From positions 178,928 through 242,927 of the forward strand of contig JASANH010000360.1 of NCBI GenBank assembly GCA_030248295.1: DNA of 64,000 nt, written 5' to 3'. The position numbers were made by a program, and so were the translations under genes. The notes beneath the pieces were generated by a model that saw only the letters and a program-made list of their open reading frames with translations, did not search any database and had not been told where the DNA came from. Positions 30,365 to 44,200 of this stretch are shown here, one piece after another (position 1 is the stretch's first letter; the number at the start of each line of letters is the position of its first letter). This DNA comes from Mesodorylaimus sp. YZB2_4 (lineage: Eukaryota > Nematoda > Enoplea > Dorylaimida > Dorylaimidae).

Positions 30365-31770
30365 GGGGGTCTTACATAAAAGGTCGGCCGCACAAAATCT
30401 CGATTTTTTGACCCCCCCCCCCTGACCGCATGCCGACCACTTCTCGCGAACCTCCCTCAAAAATGGTCGACCACTTAGGCCATACCCCCTTCCAAATGCA
30501 GTTTTGTGAAATGTTTTATCTTATGCTTTCTTGAGCTCGACAAGGCGCCCTCTCCTTCGAAGACAAATCTATTTTTGATTCATGGAGCGGATTTCTATTT
30601 TGTAAAAGCCTCCACAAACTTTTCCCACAACTTTTCCCCATATTTTTTAAAAAAGTTTTGGGGGTTGGGCCGCATCGACCCAGTTCTCCATGGGACTTCC
30701 AATCATATTAGCTGGCCAGCAGTCATGATTTGATAAGCGAGGCTGTGAGGTGACTAGGAATTGGTGGGGATCCCAATCCTGATCCTGACATTGAGGCATC
30801 GGGATCCTGCTAATAATTATGATATGCATACACATGGCAGGAACACTCTGATCCATCATATTTACGATGAAGCAGTAGCGATGAAGAGGCAACAGCAACA
30901 TCAAATCGATAATGATAGCATCATTTTACTTAGCCCAGGCTGACTTTGCTGGACGCGTATCGAAACTGCGAATGTACTCATCAATTTCAGCCTATTTACA
31001 ATGACTGAAACTCGACCTGAAAAAAAGCTTTAAACAACCTGGATGACTAAAGTGTGCTTTAGTGGGGAAAATAGACTCATCTCCTTCGTGTGTGCAAACC
31101 ATGTACGACCTCAAACAAAAAATCCCGATCCCGGAAAAAGGTGATCCCGACCTCTCCCTAGAGGTGACCAGCTCTCATGGCAGGCTCCCTGTGTCTTCAC
31201 CGGGAGCACCTCAACACGAGGGCATACTGGATGAGAAGGGGCTTAGGTAGCTTCGGGACCTTCCCGACTGGTGTGCGAGGACAGTTTCCCAATTCTCTGC
31301 TCCTTGGGTGGGCGTCCGCCGTATGACAATAGCAGGGGTGTCGCCTGGAGCCAGGTGTCCAAGGTTAGCGACAAACTACTAATCTGCCGTCTCCGTCGGA
31401 ATTGAACCTCGGCCTCCCAGTCAGGGTTGCCGGCCAGCAAGGAGGATCAACGCCCTTAACCAGCTGAGCCATCGCCTCCCAACTTTTCCCTTTTGGATCA
31501 GATGCCATTCCAGTTGGGAATAAGAGTTGTGATAAACCCGAAATTGCATTATCGAGAAGGAACGACCAAGGAGAAGAGAAGACAAAAAGTTTTGAAGGTT
31601 TGAACGCGCACTACTGGTGAAGATAAAAGGTGTTTTCCGTCATCATAAGTTTAGAAATTTGCTGCGTTCGACCATTGGCCGCCACCCCTCTCCCTCCCCC
31701 GACCGCAGCTGACCACTTTTTGCCAACCTCCTCCCCCCCTTGGCTGCGGTCGACCTTTATGGATGGCCCC
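30365..31770 (-). mobile_element. TIR DNA transposon, GGGGCC family, copy 3 (empty-site)
   Basis: Collinear with copy 2 in the same orientation. The right end CGACCTTTATGGATGGCCCC is intact; the left end is degraded (GGGGGTCTTACATAAAAGGT). No target duplication is visible. It lacks the small nested TIR element, with a single GTAC at 30974-30977 where copies 1 and 2 carry the insertion. Confidence 0.85.
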
Positions 31771-32104
31771 TTTCGCCTCCAATCGTCATCATCGTCATCG
31801 TCAGTGTGATACCCGTTTGCTGTAATCAATGCATAATACTGTATATATTCCAACAAAATTTTGCACGATTATTGGCCGTGGCGAAGATAATCTTCGTTCA
31901 TTTTTGTTGATTTGTTGTCGAGTTATGGACGAGGAAAGTTGTCAGCTCAACATAGCGCGTCTGTGTGGCTGGGCTAACCAAGCAATTACATTGCCTGTCG
32001 ATAGGCTGACCAATACTGGTTGGACCCCCAACAGGGAAGTATGACTTCTTCACTTTAAACCACATTAGCAGGTTGTGGGGTGAAGGGACACATCACACAC
32101 CAAA
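31771..32104. other. short spacer, no supported feature
   Basis: A plus-strand open frame (31829-32044) has no recognised domain and a weak donor context. A CATCGT trinucleotide-like stretch sits at about 31785-31802. Confidence 0.35.
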
Positions 32105-32360
32105 TCATATACTGTACCTGGCCGCGAGTCGAATTCTCGCCCCTAACTACGCATCTGGCGTGAGAGGCAGCCGCCAAAGCCTCCAAGTGTAACCAAACCC
32201 GGCAGGCGTAGAAAAGAGTCGGTGGACAAAGACTCCACTGGAGCAGGCAAGTCTTGCGACCATACCTGCGGCTGAAACATCAACCCGAGGGGTCGACGTC
32301 TCCCAACCAGGGGAGAGTATCGATTACTCTCTCCCACTCGCCATGGCCTACCTGGCTGAG
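32105..32360. repeat. interspersed repeat family C, copy 1
   Basis: Shares TTGCGACCATACCTGCGGCT, GAAACATCAACCC, CCAACCAGGGGAGAGTATCGA and CTCCCACTCGCC with 45340-45515. Minus-strand GAGAATTCGACTCGCGG near 32120 resembles a tRNA B-box, so a minus-strand SINE is possible. Confidence 0.55.
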
Positions 32361-32716
32361 GGTTACACAGACCACGGGTCTTTTTCCCCGCCCACTCATG
32401 TTTTCAGAAACATCCTTTTAATCAGACACATTCCACATACCATCCCGTTTATACATGCTACTGTAACTATGCAGGTAGTTAAATAAACGAGTCTTCCACA
32501 ACCGACTTTTTCCGCGCAAAGGCAGTACACGACTGTTACGCACCTGGAATACTTCTGAAACGGTCAATGACCAAATAACTCATTAGCTCATGAAAAGACT
32601 ATTCAACGAAAACCGAACACAAAATTTTAAAGCTCAAACTTCATGGAATGGGAGAAATTCGAAAGCGATTGCTCGCAAGTCCACCATACCTTGTATTTTC
32701 CCTGTTCGAAACCCCA

Positions 32717-34800
32717 TCATGGAGCCACATTATCGCCAATTCCTTCCGCACCACTCGTACCCCCGCCTGGTGTCGAATGCGGACTAGTATTCGCCGCTTC
32801 AACACCACCGTTTTTACCCAACATACTCGATCCGAGAACGTGATTCGCTTTCGTCTTTAAGACAGTAGCAGGATTCGTTTTAGCCTTTGGTACTGATTTC
32901 TTTGCCGAGGCCGCCTTTTTCTTCGCTTGGTTCAAACCGTCAATTTGAGCTTTTTTCGTCGAGCCATGCTTCTCGTTCGAATGAGCTTCTTCTAATTTCG
33001 GCTCTCGAGCTCTCAAATCGTTGAAAATCATATCTTGTAAATAAATTGATCGATTGGCTCTTTTCTCCTCCTCATTCACTAATTGCGATTCCGTTTTTAG
33101 TGGGTAGAATACACTAAAAACGAAGCCTTACTGAATAGGAATCCTGAAAGAGAAGTCCCTCTTCTTCCTTACCTCGATAATAACAATCGATAGTCAGCTG
33201 ACGATGCGATTTTGAGATCGATTTTTTTCTTCTTGACGACTTCGACTTGCGCTTCTTCGGATACGTTTGAAAAGCACGAAATTAACGTGCCCGTATCGCT
33301 GCTCACCGACAAATAATCATTCGAAGCGTCAATAGCCCCACCACTCGTTCTCGCCGACTGACCACCATCGGCCTTGGCAACATTGGCAATCGTATCAAGC
33401 TGGCCGTATTGTGCGCGACGATCCGCGACCAAACGATCCACTTGAGCGAGCAATCGCATTTCTTCGTCGTCTCTATCCCATCGTAAAAAGAAATCTAAAA
33501 CAAACAGAATATTTAAGAAACCAGCTTCAGAGAAGAATTCTAAAATATCTAAAAACTAGTTCAAGCCCCCAGTATCATGCCTACACTGTAAAAAAACATG
33601 CAGAATAAACTGAATCTGTGCGCACACGTTCGAAAGGGCCTATCTTGAGACCAGATTATTGTACATAAATAAGAAAGGCATCAAAGGATGCAGAATTTCA
33701 TATTTTTTCAAACAGTGCACCACGTTTTCTATAATGTACTGTATGTGTTCCCTTTTGTACCGCATCGGCCCAATACTTACCAGCAATTGTACTAGTCAGG
33801 CCACGTCCAATAGAAGGAATAGATTGACCTGAAGCTTGAGAATGAGTCGTGTTCGAAAATTGTCCTTCATGATGCAACTGAGTGGGATTAGCAGGCGTAT
33901 GACCGATGGAACTGACGTATCGACGACCACGACCCAAACCCGCGGCAATGCTAGCACCCCGACCAGCACCACGCATGGCAGCACTGCTTAGACGAGCAGC
34001 TACAGGGACATCACTCGAGCCGTCCAGACGATTCCCACTTGAATTGATAGCGCTGTAAAGCAGAGAGTCATCAGCGTGACTCAGAAAAATCGCGAGAAAA
34101 GCAAGGGGGTCAAGAAAGAGAAATGCAATGAGCAATCCTTGCACCACGTTGCAGTAGACATCAAACACATCCAGCACCTACCGTAAGTGTACCAAGGCTA
34201 TATGATATATTATATTTGCGCCAGCCGTCAGTAATCGACCATTGTCAATTGTCGTGGCAACACAAATCGGACAAATCACACTGTCCGTCCTGAAGCCGTG
34301 ATTTTCGTTCAAATGACCGAATAACGAAACTTGAGTAAATCCGACCCGAGGGCAGTAAGGACACGAATACGATTCCCATTTACCAAACGATAATTCGTTG
34401 TTGCCGAAAAAGGTTTCTAAAATTACAAATGGAAAAGCTCATTAGGCCTAGCATACGACTCTGCAAAAAACCACGATCGACCCCGCTATATTACAAACCA
34501 AAAAACTTTTTGAGGGAATATCGCATTTCCTTACCTTGGTCCATTTTTGTCAAAACCACTTGCATAGAATGAGTTCTATCGTGGGGTACATCGAACAGCA
34601 ATTCATCATCGTCGTAGCAATAACCGCACAGATCGTAATCGAAACATTGCAAACATTTGTACCGACGCCCGCTGAATTCCTCGGAATCGCAACAATTACA
34701 TTGCACACCTAAATGGGAAAGAAAACTTAAGAAAACGAAAAGAGAAAGTGCGAAAAAAGTCTCTGGACTTACCAACGTGATATTCGCGACAGGATGACAT
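32717..34800 (-). CDS. KCMF1: E3 ubiquitin ligase KCMF1 orthologue, complete
   Basis: KCMF1 is a ZZ-zinc-finger ubiquitin ligase that works with UBR4 and RAD6-type E2 enzymes in N-degron and proteostasis pathways. Six exons join in phase: 34800-34773, 34708-34535, 34416-34182, 34052-33781, 33494-33173 and 33113-32717, giving about 475 residues (human 381). The ZZ domain is residues about 10-60 with CNCCDSEEFSGRRYKCLQC and FDYDLCGYCYD. A C2H2-like module follows (SCPYCPRVGFT, then SLFGHLNENH), then CPICVA and an HIALVHL helix, as in the family. A Gly/Arg/Ala-rich linker (about 145-190) comes next. The last exon has NEEEKRANRSIYLQDMIF, matching the conserved C-terminal segment of KCMF1, then a Lys/Ala-rich tail longer than in vertebrates. 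Exons 5 and 6 are separated by a 59-bp intron. Confidence 0.92.
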
Positions 34801-35967
34801 GGCTCTCTATTTAAATTCGTTAAGACCCGTTATATTTTCTACTTTTCCTCGACCAGTAATAACAAATTTTCCGTGATTCACAATCGAAATCGAAACTGAA
34901 ATGCACCCATTCGACGAGAGCCAATCACCGATCCAAAAGCAAAACCAAAACAAAACCACCTCCGCCTTACAGTAATCCCTAGCTCATGCGAACACCTTAA
35001 TAAAATATAGTTTCAGATGGACAAAGCAAAACATTTCCAAGTGGACAGAACGGAAAAATGACCGAAAACTTGTTCAGTCCGAGTCTACATAAATGAACCA
35101 TTCATCTCCCACTCCTAATCAGATTATGGAATCGATCAATTACGTTGCGGTCACAAGTCTATAATTACTACAACTTACCCACACCCTCGTTTTAATTCCA
35201 TATCGATATACAATTAAGTGCTCACATCAAACCCATATTGCAGATGTCATCATCGAAAAAAAGAATTTGTCTACTCGCCTTACACAGCTGTCTGATCTAG
35301 TACACAAACGAAAAATCTCACAATCAATGCTAGAATGCACAAGAATCGAAAATCATAGCACAGAACAAAATCAACACAGTTCGTAAACTCGACAGGAAAG
35401 TCCCTTGAAGAAAGAAACCTTGTCATCACATGAAAAGACAGCACATCCCTCAGTGCACAAATTAATCCAGAAATATACACTGCCGATGCGCGAATGCCTC
35501 AGAAACTCCGAATACATACAACTTTGAAATTCCAAGTCATTATGTCCTGACAAAATCAGATGTTCATCATTTCATCAGACTCCACGGACCCAACCACCCA
35601 GCCATTCCATGATTGATACCTGTCATCAGTTGACCCCACTCCTAAACAACATCATAATTCCATCAGCTCAAACTTTCCACCTTTTCCCAACAAAATTTCT
35701 GATCCCTCTTCAATTTCCAAAATTAAATCCCAGTGCACCTGTCACCAACAAAAATGACTTACATTCCTAATAAAGCACGCACACATTCTTGGCCTAAATA
35801 CATACTTACATACCCGACACAAAAAAGAACATCTCGTAATTCTTACTAATTCCATTCCTTCGTGAGGCAGAATAAAATTTGTTCAAAATAAATTACAAGA
35901 TGAGCTTGATGTTTTTTCTATCAAAATCCTTTGATCGTCGTCAAGAAAATTTAAATTACGCCAAGTA
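34801..35967. other. KCMF1-GRB2 intergenic region
   Basis: Both neighbours are on the minus strand, so this is GRB2 3' flank and KCMF1 promoter. AT-rich, with short open frames only. I see no RNA gene or repeat and no decisive promoter motif. Confidence 0.45.
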
Positions 35968-38283
<2,316 letters not shown>

Positions 38284-41200
38284 TCAGAATTCCTCCACTT
38301 TTAGAATATTTAGCTCATCAAAAATGGTCCTTTCCATCACATCCGCTTTTACCTTCTTCTCACCCTTCTCTTCATCACTGATCGCTGTCGCTGATCTTTT
38401 GGTTCTTGCGAAAAAGCTTAATATTGATTTTGTACCCATTGCTTCCGGTTTCATATTATCGTCTTCCCTGAAAATCAAATTTCGTCAAAGTCAAATGTCG
38501 GAAACAATCGCACAGATCACATCTATTCCTTTTATCAATGATAAGAAACATAAGTGATAACAACTCAGATAGTGACAAAACTCTTCCACTTCAACGACGA
38601 CTCCTGGCATTGCGCACTTCAGAGCACCAAAAGCAATGTTTCTTTCGTGTACCGTTCTTCATAGTGCACGACTGGTGATGCGGTTTTGGATGACCAATAC
38701 GCCTGATAAAAATCTGTTTTGATTTCTACTTCATAACTGACGCGGAAATTTTTGTCTGGAGAGTCTAATACAAAAGTTTTGATCGTGTTCGCACTACCTG
38801 GCCAATATTTCAGCACGTTTTATGTAGGTAGATTTTCAGTAATTTTAAAGGACATTTTTTTACCAAAATGTAATTTTATGTCAAGTCGGAATCTGGAATG
38901 TTTAATTCAGAGTTTACTGGATCAATTAATTAGCTTCCGATCAGTGAGGACCTGACAGATACCAGAAATCGATAAGAGACTACCCTCCAGTTCGAGCGGG
39001 GGTGATTCGGGCGGACGGGGTTAGTCTTCCCCGTTCGGGGTTGGGGACGGGGATGGGGATGGCCATCGGGGTCTGTCAGGCTGGAGATAACCCCGGCGGG
39101 GACGGGGATGAGAAAAAGCTTTCTGAGTGTCAAAGTCTGCTTACATGTTCATTTCTTGACATGATCTAAAAACTTCATGAAGTTACCCTGCATTTTTTCA
39201 AAGAAGCTTTCACATACACCATACATCTGTTGCGGACTAGCGGAGACAAGAACACTGTCAGTGAGGAACTTGGCGAACCTATTGCATGTCGATCTCTTTT
39301 TGCGCCTTGGAATCATCCATGGCGTCGAGGTTTTTATTACAAATTTTGCACCCTGAAAATTTCTTGTCAACTTTGTCAAAATAAGGCGACGCTTGGGACA
39401 TTTTTCTATTCAGGGAAAAGCACAGCATCGACAGCTAGCTTGCTACCCCCAACTATAACCTGCCTTTGAGAATATACACGCCCTCCATGTGCCGCATAGA
39501 CCGCGTGAACATCCCCAAAGAAAAACAGATAGTATCAGTACTGACCTGATCCCGCTGGCCAATACATGCGCATTTGCACAGTCGTCACACCACGCAGACA
39601 GCATAGTAGTTTTTATAAATCTCACAACATCGCGCAAAATGCTAACGCTGCGTTTAGTGGGTCTTTTCGATTGTCGAAATTGAGAAAGTTTTCGGGGGTG
39701 AATCCCCGACACATTTTGGAGGGGGGGGGCGGGGACGGGGATCGGGGTCAGAGCCCCAGTCGAACATTACCTGCAGCACAAAACTAAAGGAGCAGTAAAT
39801 GGAAACCGTAAGCGGAGCAGACTGGCCTATTATTTGTGCATGTGTATAATTCTGAAACCAAATGAGTAAAGTACCCGTCCCGCCCTCTTGGAACTGTGGC
39901 AATTGCCTGATCGTGAGGTAAGCAAGGAAATACTTTTTCGGGATGGATAAGCAGTTCTGAGGCCGTATCACTGCCTCGATGGAAGAAGGTGAAAACAGAC
40001 CTGCAGAAGACAGCAGAGCCAAATGCGGCCTACCCAAACCACTTGAAAGGTCTCTCTATCTTCAACCAGCGAAAAAGCAGTCAATGATACCATTCTGCTC
40101 AGTATCAACTCAATACAGATACTGATGGCTAGTCATAAACATGACACCGATTGAACGTGTAATAGCTGGTGGTCTGCAGAGAAAACTGCATTTGACCTGG
40201 GAGCATGGTTCCTGACCTTTCTCGCATAGATAAATTCACACTTTGTAAAAGACCACGCGACTAAGATTTGTTTTGGATAAAAAGTGCAAACTTTCAAACG
40301 AGAGGTGGCCGAATATCAGCAGATTTCAAGGATGCTAGGAGCTCTGCGCGAGAACAGATTGAAAATTTAGGTACGCACCAATAATAAGATAACTTTGAGG
40401 TGAGAGCCTTTGTCCAACTAACCACCCAATGATAAGGTGATAAGGAACATATCAGTTGCTGAAATGAAATGCTCTTGTCCACACCTCTGTAACGTCTGAT
40501 AAGGCTTATCATTCTTCGTTCTGTTCTGACAACGTAAGAAATCGATTTTGATCTGAATGTGTCAGAAACTCCGGCGATCATTTATCGCTATCGACAAGGC
40601 CCTCTTCAATGCATCCCAGTCTCTCATTTTGTGGGCAGCCAATGCAGTTCGTCGATCGACATGCGTTTTTCAGAGCATGTCGCATCAATCAGCCGAAGCG
40701 CCAGATCGATGATTGCTGCTCTGTCGAGATTGTTGGGTCGCCATGTTCACCCAATCGTGCTGGAGTCCGTGTACAAGGCATGCATTCGAGCAAAATTAGA
40801 ATACCTGCGTGGGACCCTATTTTCAGGTCGGACATTGATGAACTGGAAAAGATCGCAGCGTTTTGCCGTTCGCCTACAGTATGCCTGCGTGACTGGGTCG
40901 TTGGATATGATCAAGGTCTTCATTTGCTCAATCGATATTCGCTGTACATTCGTCGGGAACAGCACAAACTGATTCAAGTTTATGAAATTTACACGAACAT
41001 CCACTTTAGCAACAGTGTGGTCGACGTTGGCCAATGTCATTCAGCGCGTGGAACCTGCCCTCATCATGCATACTGTACATACTTACTAGTCGATTCCCGC
41101 GCAAGTTATAGTGTGAATTTCTTGTCTTCTGCTGGTCTTTTATGGAACAGCATTATAGCCCGGAAGTGCCTCACTCAGGGCAAACGATTTTTGCGATAAA

Positions 41201-44200
41201 GTTCGCCAAATGAGTTTTAACTGATGTGGCGATTTTATATGATAATCAATTTTTAGTTCAGTTTTGACTTCTATGGTTTCTTCTTTTTATTAATATGGCT
41301 TTTTGCGCTACATGCCGTGAGGGGTTTGGCATTAGTGAAAACAACAGGAAATGTTACCAAACAGTGTGGATTGCAAGAAATACGCAAGCAGTGACGCTTT
41401 TATGTGGCTACTGACTGATAACATCATTTTGTTATCCTTTGATTTCCTCTTATCAGCCACGTTTGACCTTCAGATTGGATTGAATGCAGACGTATTGAAT
41501 TAAAAAAATGGGTCTGCGATGTCTTGGCTTTTCTGGTTTTGAGACCAGTTGGTGCAGGCAGAGACATCGATTCTTCCAGTTTACATGATTTGATGTTAAT
41601 GGAGACAGGTTTCGTCGGTGGGCAGTATACGCAGGGCCAGAAGAACTGGGCTTGGGTCGAGCAGCCTTGGCTTTTTTATAGATTTTGATTTTACGTTTTC
41701 ATGGCACTAATGTGACTGAATTTTTAAATTATAGATTCAAGTGTCCTTTACTGCATCTCAAAATACCAGTCCATCGGGCTCGAGTCTACTTCATGCAAGG
41801 AATGGTCACCTCTGAAACTACGTCAAATCACGAGCGACCAGATATTTTTGGGCACGCAAAGAAAGCTGGACGACCTCGCCCCTACTTTCTTAAAACGGAC
41901 GAAATTTAAGCTAAAAGATGAAAATAAAAGGGCCTGACTCATGATTCGTCGACGTTTCATCTCTTCTCTTTTGATAAAGTAAAGCGAAAGGTAGAACTTC
42001 TAGCCTTTTAGTAATATATTATGAAGCAAACGCGGGCTCATGCTTAATTTTTAAAACCAAAAAAACCATTCAAAAGTTATTTTCTAGGCACTCTGCTGTT
42101 TTCCTGACGATAACCCTTCTTCGCTGGTCACCCTGCTTACTAACATAAAGTAGCAGCACATGTCCATGCTAGAAATACACTATGTACGAGTACATTTTAC
42201 GTTTCAAACGCAGTCTATATACTTTCGAGAGGATTTAAGATCGATCTCGATGACCCCAGCAGACATGGTACCCTAGAATCCTAAGGTGGGATTTCGCCAT
42301 ATTTTGATCAGTTGGAGAGATATCGATCAAAAACACCTTCTAAAGTGTGGACCCCGTACAGTAGAGTACAAGTCCGCTAATTTGACAAGTGGAGGGGTCG
42401 GTTTGAGAATGCTACTGATTATTACGTTGCTGACCATCCCCACTTCGGCTACAGAATATAATCTGCTGCAGATTATGCAATCCTAAATTTTGCTTTAATC
42501 AGATCGTGCGATCGTTTGGTGATGTTTTCTTCATTTGTTATCAGTTACTGTCTCTCCGGTTGATCAGTCAATATTCAACAAAGTCTACTTACCAAGACAC
42601 TTTGACACATTTCTTGGCCATAATCTCCTCGGCCGTCGACCAACTGAATCGAACAATCGATGGAAATCCAAACACGGAATGAACATTCTTTTGCAGAAAT
42701 TCTTTGGTCGCTGGATCTGAAACAAAATGGAACACATTTATCACATGCGATATCTCTTATCACAGCAGTTCCTTATCAGTCAGGTTTCGATCAAGAGTCG
42801 AGTCACCCCATCAGATCCACGAAACAAGCATAACTTGCCTTGCTTCTATTCTGCTGTCAATACCTCAATGAAACATAATCTATAGCAGCAACTCTGACTG
42901 CAGCTTAGCTTTGATTAACTTCATCTTTCAGTCAACTGTAACTGAATCTCCTCGCCAAAACTGAATTTAACTGTAATCGAATCGTTTTAGAATCAGTTAA
43001 ATTCAGTTTTTGAATTACTGCGTTTGTAAAAATTAGTGACCTGTTTGCCGATATTCATGCAGATCTCAAAGAGAAACGAAACGCAGCTAGACGAAATGCT
43101 GGTTCGAGTTATCGTGATCGCGAGTTGGAGGCATATTTTGTCATCCTCAAAAAGCCTTAAGTGGCCGTAAAAAATGGATCCGTTCGAATTTTGGTCAAAG
43201 TATGGAGAAAACATGCCACACATTTGCGAATATTGTAGTGCTTTATCATTTCCTGCCAGGTTAGCGCTGAGTGAAAGAGTTACAAGCTAGAGGTCCATGT
43301 CGAAAAGCAGTCGGCATCATTAAAATAAAATAAAAGTACTTATGTGAGAAAGGGTTTCTTTAATTTCAACGATTTTATTACAAACATTTTCAAGTTTCAT
43401 CTCCTTGATCTTAGAAAGCTTTTACAGCCAGTAAGTTGAACTTGGCATGCTTATTCGATAATTCCCAAGTTCCAAGTGTGGAAGAAAGCTCTACTGAAAA
43501 TATTTGACCCTTCTGGCCAGCTGGTCAGAAGTAATCAGCGTGTAAAATCTTGCGAGTTTTTTAAATTCTTGTGTAGTAAGGCGCAGAAAGTTGAGAAAGA
43601 TTCGCAGGGTTCTTTTGTACCCGCTGTTTAGGTAATGAGCTTTGGCTTCCAGCCTTCTGGTTCTGGGTTTTTTGCACAAAAGACTCGACGAAGCGGGAAA
43701 GTTTCAAAAAATTTGCAGGACTTCGGCCGCTGACCTCTGCTGAATATTTGGCCAAACGAGCTAAATATTTTGCGCAGAGCTTTCTTTTGCACCAAAAGAA
43801 ATTACAATCATTGACTATGGTAAGTTCGAATTAGAACGGTTACAAGGTTCCCTTGTGAGCTGTAAGGAAAAACTGAATCATTCGTTAATCCAGGCAACTG
43901 AATCTTCGTGACTGAAACTGAGTCTATTCGGAGATTCAGTTAACTTAACTGAAACTGAGAAATTTCTGGAAAGACGAAATAGCTCAAAGCAAAACATCCA
44001 GATACAGAAAAAAACAAAAACACGTACCCCGAGTGGGAGTCGAACCCGCACCAGTCTCTGGGTCTCAAAAACGTCTACTATAATCTACCCAATTCGCTTA
44101 TCCCATCTTCAATGTTATGACTCATATTATGGTAATCAGCCCCTTATTAGTTTTTACACGATTCTTAGAGTCAGTTCTTATCGCGATATTGTACTGAAGA

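Noticed and set aside
44026-44105. tRNA gene candidate on the minus strand
   Set aside because: GGTTCGACTCCCACTCGG gives a T-arm with one mismatch, but no matching 5' acceptor strand or proper anticodon arm is found. It is treated as a tRNA-like or SINE fragment.
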